A stretch of 15,309 nucleotides of DNA from Candidatus Tepidiaquacellales bacterium UBA6667 (GCA_002455255.1 DKKL01000040.1:45760-61068); one strand, 5' to 3'. Numbered from the stretch's first letter, positions 1 to 7,267 are shown. Notes: generated by a model from the letters alone, not told the origin. Translations and numbers: made by a program.

Positions 1-92
1 TTGAAGCAACAGAATTTACTTCAGGTATTTACATTTATAAATTACAGATGAATAATTCTACATCTGTAAGAAGAATGACATTGCTAAAATAA
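1..92 (+). CDS. C-terminal end of a T9SS-exported protein (partial)
   Basis: Reading from base 3, an open frame runs 29 codons to a TAA at 90-92. The peptide includes SGIYIYKLQ and ends RRMTLLK. This is the last part of a type IX secretion sorting domain: a final beta-strand of the form SGxYxYxL, then a short basic/hydrophobic tail. The two other sorting domains here end the same way (FKMMMAK and KRMILIK). The protein was therefore probably exported to the cell surface or medium, but its functional domain lies outside the window and cannot be named. The next gene starts 34 nt downstream on the same strand with no hairpin between, so the two may be co-transcribed. Confidence 0.75.
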   Translation, partial: EATEFTSGIYIYKLQMNNSTSVRRMTLLK

Positions 93-126
93 TTATTTCC
101 CAATTTATTTAATTTTAAGAAGTTTT

Positions 127-1038
127 ATGACAAAAAAAATTAATCTATTTATTTATATAGTTATATTTATTTCATTTCTTTCAGCAAATTTATACTCCCA
201 ACAATCCAATATTTATGATGACTTTTCTAAAAAAGCATTGCCAAATTGGGTTTGGGGTGGTATGGAAATGAAATATTCACATGATGAAGATAACAAAGAA
301 AATGGATTTGCTGAAATCTTTTCACTTTCAACTGTAAAGCCAAATACTTATATAGGTAAAATTGAAAAAATTGAAGACCAACTTTATACTGCAGGAAATT
401 TTGTTAACTTAATGTTAAAAGGTGCTGAAAATGACTGTAAAGTAAAAGTTACTTTAATTTATGATGTTGACAATAATAATACTTATAACGATGATCAGGA
501 TATTTTACTTGAAGCTAAACCAATTTCAATTGATTTTAAAGGGTGGAAAGAGGTTAAATTCAAATTAGATGAAGAAACTTTTAAATTAATTTCAGCACAT
601 AATGATGATTTCAGTGTAACTGAAGAACCTGCTTTCGCTTTGCGAGTTGAGTTTGAATCAGGTTCAAATTATAAAGAATCTGTATTCAATTCCGGTATTG
701 CTTTAGTTTCTGAAATTGTAAACACTGAAAACCTTACAAGCAATTCTGAGAATACTACTAAAAAAAATATTGAAGATACATTCTTCAAAGCAAAAAATTT
801 TCCTAATCCGTTTAATCCAACTACAAAGATAACTTTCTTTTTGCCTGAATCAAGCAATGTTACTCTGACTGTTTACGACAGAATAGGAAGAGAAGTTCAG
901 GTTGTTTTAGATCAAAGTTTAAGTGCAGGTGAACATACAGTAGATTTTAATGGAAGCGGATTACCAAGTGGAATTTATTTTTACAGAATAAAATCATTTG
1001 AAAGAACTGAAGTATTTAAAATGATGATGGCGAAATAA
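127..1038 (+). CDS. Secreted protein of unknown function with T9SS C-terminal sorting domain
   Basis: A 303-aa exported protein. Residues 1-25 form a signal peptide: MTKK, a hydrophobic core, then a likely cut near LYSQ. Residues about 27-200 are a beta-rich domain I do not recognise; it contains an acidic loop (D113, D115, N117, D122, D123, D125) that could bind calcium. A polar linker at about 200-218 leads to the T9SS sorting domain at about 219-303, which opens with NFPNPFNPTTKI and ends with SGIYFYRI and a lysine-flanked tail. In Bacteroidota this domain directs passage through the T9SS pore and is usually cleaved. ATG at 127 is the natural start because the signal peptide follows directly. 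The gene sits behind another T9SS cargo and ends just before a strong terminator. The export route is well supported; the function is unknown. Confidence 0.85.
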   Translation: MTKKINLFIYIVIFISFLSANLYSQQSNIYDDFSKKALPNWVWGGMEMKYSHDEDNKENGFAEIFSLSTVKPNTYIGKIEKIEDQLYTAGNFVNLMLKGAENDCKVKVTLIYDVDNNNTYNDDQDILLEAKPISIDFKGWKEVKFKLDEETFKLISAHNDDFSVTEEPAFALRVEFESGSNYKESVFNSGIALVSEIVNTENLTSNSENTTKKNIEDTFFKAKNFPNPFNPTTKITFFLPESSNVTLTVYDRIGREVQVVLDQSLSAGEHTVDFNGSGLPSGIYFYRIKSFERTEVFKMMMAK

Positions 1039-1059
1039 AAAAAGTGTGTGTTATTGATT

Positions 1060-1097
1060 AAAAACCCTGTCCGGAATTTTCCGGACAGGGTTTTTTT
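1060..1097. terminator. Bidirectional Rho-independent terminator
   Basis: A perfect 10-bp GC-rich stem (CCCTGTCCGG at 1065-1074 with CCGGACAGGG at 1081-1090) closes a 6-nt AATTTT loop. It is flanked by an A-run on the left and seven T residues on the right (1091-1097), so it gives a U-tract when read from either strand. It lies 22 nt after the plus-strand secreted protein and about 20 nt after the stop of the minus-strand protease, the place expected for one terminator serving two convergent genes. Confidence 0.92.
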
Positions 1098-1117
1098 ATG
1101 TTCAATAATTTCTTTTA

Positions 1118-4100
1118 TTATTTAATGAGTATCATTCTTTTTACATTCACAAAATCACTCGCTTCAATTCTATAGAAGTAAGCACCTGAGGCAAGATTAT
1201 TTCCATTAAATTCCAGTGAATAATATCCAGGAGACTTCATCTCATTAACTAACTGTGCAACGAGTTTTCCGGTTATATCATACACATTTAATTTAACAAA
1301 TCCTGCTTTAGGAATGCTGTAATTAATTCTTGTTACAGGATTAAACGGATTCGGGAAATTCTGTGATAAATCATATACAGTAGGAACTGATAAAGGATCT
1401 GCAATATTTGTAGGAGTAATTTGATCTACATAGTCCAAAGCAGCGTTTAAGTATCTTCTTTGAGGAGAACCAGAAGCACCACCGTTAGCATTTTTAAGAG
1501 ATTCAAAATCAACTCCAAAAGTTGCAACATTGAAATTATTCGCCATACGACCTACAGCATTATAATTTCCGGGTACTCTTGTGAACTCATAAAGATAAGA
1601 TAAACTCGGTACAGTTGATTTAGCTAATACATCAGGCCAAGGACCGGAAGTAGAATCTTTCAATCCCGAATTAACTACAACACCTCTAAGACCTTCAGGA
1701 CCTGTAGAGCCGGTAGGTCTGTCAGAAATCCAAGTCCAACCGAGAGTATTGGAAACATAATCCAAGTCATAATAAGTAGAAGCAGATCTTCCCCAATGGT
1801 AGCCGACATCTTCACCAAAAATGATTAACTTTGATTTAGTAGAAATAGATGTTCCGCCTGATGCAAGATAAGCTTTTAGTGAGTCTTTAGTTCTGTTAGA
1901 AGCAACTGAAGTCCCCTCTCCAAGTAGAATAACCTTTTTATATCCTCTGAAAGAAATTGAATTTGTACTCGTGTTTGAACCTCTGTTGAACAAATCAAAA
2001 GTAATATTTCTTGAATTTAATCCTGCAAGAACGGAATCTCTTGAGATTCTGCAATTGGCAACAGTTGAATCATAAACAACTATAACATCACCTTTAGCTT
2101 GTCTTTTGAAAGTTATGTTAAAGGTCTGATTAGAAGAAGCAGAGTCAGTTGCATTTCTGAATGAATAAACTCTCCATTGACCAACAATTGAGTCACCGGG
2201 GTTTAAACCAACAGAACTTAGAATACCATCAAGATTGGAATTTATAAAACTTAAAGAAGTATCAAAACCGTTATTATTAGAAAGCACACTTAAAATCGGT
2301 GCACCTGCAAAATTTGGAGAATCAAACATCCATTTATAAAAAGCACCATCACCGGATTTTGACCAGTTAATGTTTACCGAAGAATTATTAAATACTGAAG
2401 TAGTAACAGTTACATTAGTTGGTGGATTTAATAAGTTTACCGGAGTATTATTAACTGTTCCTCTTCTAAGCGTAATTGCTCTTGGTCCATTGGTTGCTTT
2501 CATAGAATCAGTTGAAGCATTTCTGAAAGCCCAAACATCCCACTGCCCTACTAATTGGTTACCTTGAGCAACACCAAGACCGGCAAGTAAAGCATCAAGC
2601 TGACCTGATGTTATATTTAAAGAATTTGAAGTAGTTTGAATTACGATTTGTCTGTTAGTTGCATTTGGTGAACCGAAAATAAATTTGTAATATGCACCTG
2701 TAGCAGATGTATCCCATCCGATATTGAATACTGTGCTACCACCCGGTACTGATGTTAACAAAGTTCCCGGAGCAGGAGTTTGAACATTAAATGAATTTAA
2801 CGGATAGTTAGCAATTCTTCTGAAAGCAGCCATAAGGTCAATCATACCTTTTCCATAAGTATTATCTTCACCCGCAGTACCTAAATCAGTTGCTGTAGTA
2901 AACAAAATAGCTTTAATTTGTTTACCGGTAAGATTAGGAGCAACTTGTTTTAATAATGCTATAGAACCGCCAACGTGAGGAGATGCCATTGATGTACCAC
3001 TGTTATTTCCGTAATTATTATTTGGAATGGTAGAACGTACATTATTTCCCGGAGCAACAACTTCAGGTTTGATAGCGAGAGTACCAGTTCCGCCACAAGT
3101 GGAAGGACCACGGCTTGAGAAACTTGCAATTGGCCAACCAGCAATATTACCATCAACAGCACCAACAGCAAAAATATGAACTGAATCAATATTCATATTT
3201 TTAGGTGGAGTAACGGTAGAAGCACCCGGACCACTGTTACCGGCAGAAAAACAAACACCGATACCAACCGCTTCAACAGCAGAAAGAGTTAAGTTGTAAA
3301 TATTATTAACATCGCATTGATTTCCTGCATTAGGATCTTGCCATGAACAACTGATAGCGTCGGGATAATCCATTGTTGCAATATTACTGTCAGGATTCAT
3401 AGCCCACTGGAAAGAAGCTATATTCATAGAAGGATAAGAAGCACCGGGACAATCAGTAACACCCGCAGCCATCCATCTTGCGTCAATAGCAACACCAACA
3501 GTATCATTAGCACCACGACCTGTCATAATACCTATAGTGTGAGTACCGTGAGAGCCGCAATCGAAAGGAAACTGAGAGACAGGAGCGATAGGATCGAACC
3601 ATGCATGATACCAAGGACGACCGTTATTTCCCCACCATCTTGAGCTTAAAGCAACGTGATTTCCATCAACACCACCGTCAATATTCATAACAGTTCTTCC
3701 GGCACCGGTATAACCCATTCTCCAGAGAGAATCAGCTTTTATTGCCTTTAAACCATTCTCAATAGATTCAGTTGGTGAATTTGATATTTCATAAGTATCT
3801 GACATTGGTTTATCATTGAAGCTAAGTTCATCATAATCCATGAAAGAAAATTCAGGACGACGTGAAAGTGCTGTTAACACTTCATTGGTAGCATCTATGT
3901 AAAACATATTTGTAATCCAGAAAGCAATATACTCTCTGACTTTACCAAGTTTTTTCTGCTCTTCAAGATAAGCAATAATTGGTGCTTGAGTAGCATTTGC
4001 TTTATTTTGAAGAGTAGTAATAACTATTTTTTGTCTTTCAAGCAGATTAACATTTGAAGCGTATAACTGCTTATCAAGAGTTTGAATATCAACGACATCC

Positions 4101-4240
4101 TTCATTAACACAAGAGTTCTTGTATATTCAAAAGGATTCATTGAAGACATTCTTTGTTGAAGTCTGTTAGAGACGATAGCATCAGAGAAAGCGTCCCCAC
4201 AGAATAAAACCAAGAATACAAAAATGAATAGTTTTTTCAT
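1118..4240 (-). CDS. Subtilisin-family (S8) serine protease, multidomain, T9SS-secreted
   Basis: A 1040-aa exported protease. Domain order: signal peptide (1-19); inhibitor I9-like propeptide (about 40-140, ending in a PEFSFMDYDE-type strand); S8 catalytic domain (about 160-475); two tandem SusE-like beta-sandwich repeats (about 482-593 and 602-713, both with a YYKF/FYKW strand and a GQWxVxxFRNA strand); a GATase1-like alpha/beta domain (about 717-939); and a T9SS sorting domain (956-1040, opening NFPNPFNPVTRI). The catalytic triad is complete: D188 in NIDGG, H231 in SHGTH, S417 in GTSMASPH, with oxyanion N335 in SAGNSG. Activity is therefore expected, probably on extracellular proteins. The GATase-like domain shows GED where a nucleophile cysteine would sit, so it is probably structural or binding. 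The gene follows the cytochrome/propeller lipoprotein after 59 nt on the same strand. The repeat assignment rests on pattern only. Confidence 0.93.
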   Translation of the reverse strand: MKKLFIFVFLVLFCGDAFSDAIVSNRLQQRMSSMNPFEYTRTLVLMKDVVDIQTLDKQLYASNVNLLERQKIVITTLQNKANATQAPIIAYLEEQKKLGKVREYIAFWITNMFYIDATNEVLTALSRRPEFSFMDYDELSFNDKPMSDTYEISNSPTESIENGLKAIKADSLWRMGYTGAGRTVMNIDGGVDGNHVALSSRWWGNNGRPWYHAWFDPIAPVSQFPFDCGSHGTHTIGIMTGRGANDTVGVAIDARWMAAGVTDCPGASYPSMNIASFQWAMNPDSNIATMDYPDAISCSWQDPNAGNQCDVNNIYNLTLSAVEAVGIGVCFSAGNSGPGASTVTPPKNMNIDSVHIFAVGAVDGNIAGWPIASFSSRGPSTCGGTGTLAIKPEVVAPGNNVRSTIPNNNYGNNSGTSMASPHVGGSIALLKQVAPNLTGKQIKAILFTTATDLGTAGEDNTYGKGMIDLMAAFRRIANYPLNSFNVQTPAPGTLLTSVPGGSTVFNIGWDTSATGAYYKFIFGSPNATNRQIVIQTTSNSLNITSGQLDALLAGLGVAQGNQLVGQWDVWAFRNASTDSMKATNGPRAITLRRGTVNNTPVNLLNPPTNVTVTTSVFNNSSVNINWSKSGDGAFYKWMFDSPNFAGAPILSVLSNNNGFDTSLSFINSNLDGILSSVGLNPGDSIVGQWRVYSFRNATDSASSNQTFNITFKRQAKGDVIVVYDSTVANCRISRDSVLAGLNSRNITFDLFNRGSNTSTNSISFRGYKKVILLGEGTSVASNRTKDSLKAYLASGGTSISTKSKLIIFGEDVGYHWGRSASTYYDLDYVSNTLGWTWISDRPTGSTGPEGLRGVVVNSGLKDSTSGPWPDVLAKSTVPSLSYLYEFTRVPGNYNAVGRMANNFNVATFGVDFESLKNANGGASGSPQRRYLNAALDYVDQITPTNIADPLSVPTVYDLSQNFPNPFNPVTRINYSIPKAGFVKLNVYDITGKLVAQLVNEMKSPGYYSLEFNGNNLASGAYFYRIEASDFVNVKRMILIK

Positions 4241-4299
4241 TTTGATGATTTTATTAAATTATTTAAGAAAAAAATAAAATTTATCATATAATAAAAATA

Positions 4300-5793
4300 T
4301 TAATAATAAGGTAAAATTACAATGCCAGCAGGAAAAGAAGCCATTTCAAGTTTATTGGGCATTAAAGACAGGTCAGACATTCTGATTAATCTTGAAACAC
4401 CCGGTCTGAAAGAGCCGATAGTTGGATGATGACCATCAAAACCGCTAAGAGTTTCGCAAGCAATAACAGCAAACTGACCATCAGAAGTAAAATCAACACC
4501 GTGCGGCTGAACACCAACAGAATCAATAGTTTTTATGACAGTGTTTGAGTTTGGATTGATAACCGAAACTGTATTTGAATTTCGATTGCAAACAAAAACA
4601 TAATCGCCATTTCGGGAAAATTTAAGTAGGAGAGGATTATCACCTACAGTTATATTTTGAATAAATGAAAGAGAGTTCGCATCAAAAACTTTGACGACAT
4701 CGGGAGAAGTGTTTCCGGAAGGACCGACACAAGCGATGAACAATTTAGAATTGTCTGGAGAAATAGCAATTTGATATGGTCTGAATTGACCTGTGCCGTT
4801 TCCGTTTGGAGGAACGCTCGGATCAACAGGAACCATATTATCAATTTCAAAAGTTGCCAGATTAATTTTAAAGAGATACTCCCCTATTTGAGAAGCGACA
4901 TAAAGGAATTGCCCGTTTGAAGAAATTGCCATACCGTGAGGTGCATTCATTCTTTGATCAGTAACAGTATCAACTACAGCCAAATTATTAGCGTCAAATT
5001 TTTTAACACGCCTTTCTGTACCGGAAGCGTCGAAATTAGATACATACCCGAATTGATTAGCATTATCAATAACAATATGAGCAGGATTGAGACCGACGGA
5101 TTGACGGCCTGTTTGCTGGTATGAATAAGCATTATATTTTTCGATATATCCTTCCTGAATAAGAGAAACGAAAATACTTTGTCCTGCATTATCTGAAGTA
5201 ACATAATGCGGAGCGTCAAGAGTTTGAGTTCTGCCACCGACAGAAAATAGTCGGGTAACAAGTTTTCGGGAAGGGTCAACGACAGCCATAATATCAGATG
5301 CCTGATTAGTAATGAAGCAAGGATTAGAAATCGAGTTGAAAGCGACTTCCCCATTTTTATTAGCAGCACCATTATCAATCCATGTTTTTAGTTGAGAAAC
5401 TTTATCAGCCGGCATTTTATGAATAGACGGCAATAAATCAACAACGGGAGCAAAGTTAGTATCGGAGTTAACAACAAAAATCAAATGAGACCAGAAGCCA
5501 TTATAAGGAACAATCATCGTACCTTGAGATGAGCCATTCATAGCATTCGACCAGTTCACCAGGTCTAAACCACCTGCACGGGATTCGGAATTATGGCACG
5601 CTACGGAAGCACAGGTATTATTAGAAGCGTTATAAGGAGTATTAAAAAGAGATTCAATTTCCGGAGGGAAAGTAGATGTTTCCGGATTAACGAAAGACTG
5701 CTCACAAGAGGAGAAGTATATAGGGAAAAAAGCAAAAACAGAAACGATAGAAACAACGATAATGTAAGAAGAGAGTTTTTGAATGAAAGACAT
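4300..5793 (-). CDS. Lipoprotein with c-type cytochrome-like domain and YVTN-type beta-propeller
   Basis: A 497-aa envelope protein. Residues 1-30 form a lipoprotein signal with a long hydrophobic core and FSSC as lipobox (C30). Residues about 45-145 resemble the planctomycete-type cytochrome c domain: a heme-attachment-like motif CASVACH (C61, C66, H67, spacing CX4CH), then GGLDL, IVPYNG, a KMP that could give the distal Met ligand (M127), and LKTWIDNGA. Residues about 165-497 are repeated propeller blades, e.g. PHGMAISSNGQFLYVAS, PYQIAISPDNSKLFIAC and PHGVDFTSDGQFAVIAC, as in YVTN/lactonase-like propellers. Probably a surface or periplasmic redox or binding protein; its substrate is unknown. 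ATG is at 5793, 17 nt after the thioesterase gene, and the protease follows after 59 nt. Whether heme is truly attached at the four-residue spacing cannot be seen from sequence. Confidence 0.85.
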   Translation of the reverse strand: MSFIQKLSSYIIVVSIVSVFAFFPIYFSSCEQSFVNPETSTFPPEIESLFNTPYNASNNTCASVACHNSESRAGGLDLVNWSNAMNGSSQGTMIVPYNGFWSHLIFVVNSDTNFAPVVDLLPSIHKMPADKVSQLKTWIDNGAANKNGEVAFNSISNPCFITNQASDIMAVVDPSRKLVTRLFSVGGRTQTLDAPHYVTSDNAGQSIFVSLIQEGYIEKYNAYSYQQTGRQSVGLNPAHIVIDNANQFGYVSNFDASGTERRVKKFDANNLAVVDTVTDQRMNAPHGMAISSNGQFLYVASQIGEYLFKINLATFEIDNMVPVDPSVPPNGNGTGQFRPYQIAISPDNSKLFIACVGPSGNTSPDVVKVFDANSLSFIQNITVGDNPLLLKFSRNGDYVFVCNRNSNTVSVINPNSNTVIKTIDSVGVQPHGVDFTSDGQFAVIACETLSGFDGHHPTIGSFRPGVSRLIRMSDLSLMPNKLEMASFPAGIVILPYY

Positions 5794-5810
5794 AAAGTGA
5801 GATAAAAAGT

Positions 5811-6269
5811 TTAAGAAATAGAGTTTTTAATAAGTTTTAGATTCGGTTCAAACACTTCAATTTGTTTAACAAATTCTGCGTTAAGAAGTTCAGGAATATT
5901 AGTATCCGAATTAAGATTTACGAGGATACCTTTACATTCACATATTTTATCACCGGAGGAATCGTTGGTAATCAGTTGTTCAAAACAGAAAGAGGAATTT
6001 TTAATCCATGAAATTTTAGTGTGAATAGAAAGAACATCATCGAGGAAAGCCGGTTTAAAGTAATCAATTTCATTACGAGCGACAACGACCTTCATACCAT
6101 CGGAAAAAACGCCGTTAGAATTTAGCGAGATGCCAAAATGTCTTCTGTATTCGATTCTGCCAATTTCAAAATATTGCAGATATACGGCATTATGCACAAT
6201 GCCTTGTGAATCAACATCAAACGAGCGAACCCGAATTTGCGTGGAATGTTTAAAGTCTGTTTTTTCCAA
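5811..6269 (-). CDS. Acyl-CoA thioesterase, 4HBT/YbgC hotdog family
   Basis: A 152-aa cytoplasmic hotdog-fold enzyme, the usual length for the 4-hydroxybenzoyl-CoA thioesterase/YbgC group. The family signature is at residues 13-38: RVRSFDVDSQGIVHN followed by YLQYFEIGRIEY. D20 matches the catalytic Asp of 4HBT-type enzymes. The family hydrolyses acyl-CoA thioesters; the acyl group cannot be told from sequence, and no Tol-Pal genes are beside it to support a YbgC role. The start is TTG at 6269: an in-frame TAA lies 15 nt upstream with no ATG or GTG between, and the next internal Met is past the active site. The lipoprotein gene follows after 17 nt, suggesting co-transcription. Confidence 0.86.
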   Translation of the reverse strand: MEKTDFKHSTQIRVRSFDVDSQGIVHNAVYLQYFEIGRIEYRRHFGISLNSNGVFSDGMKVVVARNEIDYFKPAFLDDVLSIHTKISWIKNSSFCFEQLITNDSSGDKICECKGILVNLNSDTNIPELLNAEFVKQIEVFEPNLKLIKNSIS

Positions 6270-6533
6270 TAAAATAATACAAGTTTAAGATTAAAAAATC
6301 ACAGAAAAAAGGAAAAAGGGATGCAGGGACAAGCGATTTCAAACCTTACAAATTGCGAATAAAAATCTGATTGAGTAAATTTTTTTTTCGGTAAGATTTG
6401 GTATATAAACGGTCAAGAAACGGTCAAGTTTTATATGAAAATAAATCAAATACCGAATGAATAAAGAAAGGCTTGGGCTAACAATACCCATAATAATATA
6501 AGGATAATAATTGAAATTTAATAGGATATAATG
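6270..6533. other. Intergenic region between thioesterase and RAYT module
   Basis: About 260 nt of AT-rich sequence with no convincing gene on either strand. It must contain the promoter of the minus-strand thioesterase-lipoprotein-protease cluster, but I see no clear match to the Bacteroidota TTTG / TAnnTTTG elements. It holds a tandem 11-bp repeat at 6407-6428 and, near 6322-6333, the fragment GCAGGGACAAGCG, which resembles one arm of the palindromes linked to the transposase and may be a decayed copy. Confidence 0.5.
6407..6428. repeat. Tandem 11-bp direct repeat, two copies
   Basis: The unit AAACGGTCAAG occurs twice head to tail with no mismatch (6407-6417 and 6418-6428). It lies about 140-160 nt upstream of the minus-strand thioesterase start. 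It could be a duplicated regulator site, since the minus strand reads CTTGACCGTTT twice, or a simple slippage duplication. Confidence 0.7.
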
Positions 6534-6559
6534 TAGGGACATGCCATGGCATGTCCCTA
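6534..6559. repeat. REP-like perfect palindrome downstream of RAYT
   Basis: A perfect 26-bp inverted repeat whose left arm is TAGGGACATGCCA, mirrored exactly by the right arm with no loop. It begins 8 nt after the stop codon of the transposase gene. Its arms share GGGACA(C/T)GCC with the palindrome inside the transposase frame (6817-6836). RAYT-type transposases are known to be flanked by short palindromic REP elements that they mobilise, so this is the likely partner of the neighbouring enzyme. It could also act as a hairpin at the 3' end of the transposase mRNA. Confidence 0.85.
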
Positions 6560-6567
6560 TCATACAA

Positions 6568-7137
6568 TCACTTCCCATAGTATTTATCCTCATCCCATTT
6601 TGCAGGATTATGAATTATATAATTTGAAATATTTTGATAATCAAAATCCGATCGAATTATATGGTCATAAAAGCGTGATTGCCATTGAAAATATTTATGT
6701 CCGTTTTTGTTACACCATCTTTTTACAGATGATTTATATTGATTAATTATTGTAGAAATGGAGCCGGGAATTGGTTTCGAGAATTGGTGTTTATATTCAT
6801 CTTTATTCGCAGTTTTGGACACGCCGTGGCGTGTCCCTACAATGGGATTGAATTCATTGTTTTGTGTCCCTACTATTTCAATAATTCCATGTATATGGTT
6901 TGGCATTATAATAAATTCATGTAATTCAACAGATGGGAAATGATTAGGTATTTCTATCCAAAAATTATTAGCAACTTTACCCAATTCATTCAATAGCAAA
7001 TTATCATTTTCAATTTTTCCAAATAGACATTCATGATTATGAACACAAATAGTTATGAAATATAATCCTTCCTTTGAATAGTCAAAATCTTTCAATCGAA
7101 TTGATTTGCGTTTCTGAAATTCCGGATTATTATTCAT
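6568..7137 (-). CDS. REP-associated tyrosine transposase (RAYT), IS200-like HUH family
   Basis: A 189-aa single-strand DNA transposase of the Y1/RAYT group. The N-terminus has the group's typical KRKSIRLKDFDYSKEGLYF(I)T-like opening. The HUH metal motif is PNHIHG (H81, H83). The probable catalytic tyrosine is Y157 in SRFYDHIIRSD, and the C-terminal ISNYIIHNPAKWDED block is characteristic. Such enzymes are thought to nick and move REP palindromes. The frame is intact, so the gene may be active. Residues 100-107 (VGTRHGVS) are encoded by a palindrome related to the one 8 nt after the stop, and residues 89-91 (VGT) by a half-copy, so the enzyme carries its own target-like sequence in frame. The gene stands alone, divergent from the GNAT gene. 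ATG at 7137 gives the full N-terminal motif. Confidence 0.93.
   Translation of the reverse strand: MNNNPEFQKRKSIRLKDFDYSKEGLYFITICVHNHECLFGKIENDNLLLNELGKVANNFWIEIPNHFPSVELHEFIIMPNHIHGIIEIVGTQNNEFNPIVGTRHGVSKTANKDEYKHQFSKPIPGSISTIINQYKSSVKRWCNKNGHKYFQWQSRFYDHIIRSDFDYQNISNYIIHNPAKWDEDKYYGK
6817..6836. repeat. REP-like palindrome inside the RAYT coding sequence
   Basis: Arms GGACACGCC (6817-6825) and GGCGTGTCC (6828-6836) are exact inverted repeats around a 2-nt GT centre. On the minus strand, with the adjoining GTAGG (to 6840), it codes in frame for VGTRHGVS of the transposase. It matches the palindrome at 6534-6559 except for C/T and G/A changes that preserve pairing. Confidence 0.85.
6864..6873. 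repeat. Half-copy of the REP-like arm inside RAYT
   Basis: On the minus strand GTAGGGACAC at 6873-6864 repeats the ten bases at 6840-6831 that open the in-frame palindrome. The two copies are 33 nt apart, a multiple of three, and both encode VGT. It looks like one arm of a further, now incomplete, copy. Confidence 0.65.
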
Positions 7138-7262
7138 TACATTTATAGTAAGATTTTATATAAAATATAAAATTAATTTAAAAATTAAACTGATTTTTAT
7201 TTAGAGGAATAATTGATATAAAAATAATTATATTTGTAATACAATATTTTGAAAATTTAATT
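7138..7262. other. Divergent intergenic region between RAYT and GNAT genes
   Basis: About 125 nt of very AT-rich DNA between the two divergent start codons. It must hold both promoters. Only the TATATTTG box for the GNAT side stands out. No palindrome like those downstream of or inside the RAYT gene is seen here, so the transposase is not visibly bracketed on both sides. Confidence 0.5.
7229..7236 (+). promoter_or_regulatory. Possible Bacteroidota-type -7 promoter box for the GNAT gene
   Basis: TATATTTG fits the Bacteroidota -7 consensus TAnnTTTG exactly and lies 31 nt before the ATG at 7268, leaving a leader of about 25 nt. No well-placed TTTG -33 box at 19-21 nt spacing is seen, and the region is very AT-rich, so a chance match is possible. 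Confidence 0.3.
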
Positions 7263-7267
7263 ATGAA

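Noticed and set aside
3268..4240. Inactive protease because the Asp motif reads IDGG instead of the common DTG/DSG
   Set aside because: Variation after the catalytic Asp is frequent in S8 proteases, and the His, Asn and Ser motifs are all intact, so loss of activity is not supported.
4974..5378. 134-codon minus-strand frame inside the lipoprotein gene
   Set aside because: It is an alternative frame of the same strand as the beta-propeller; the propeller repeats are conserved in the other frame and this one is a low-complexity Leu/Ile-rich product.
6339..6593. 84-codon minus-strand frame spanning the palindrome and the intergenic region
   Set aside because: It runs through the palindrome and overlaps the end of the RAYT gene; its product is a hydrophobic mix typical of translated AT-rich intergenic DNA, with no domain.
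6739..6943. Overlapping plus-strand frames antisense to RAYT
   Set aside because: Antisense to the conserved HUH transposase and produced by its palindromic segment; no independent evidence of coding.
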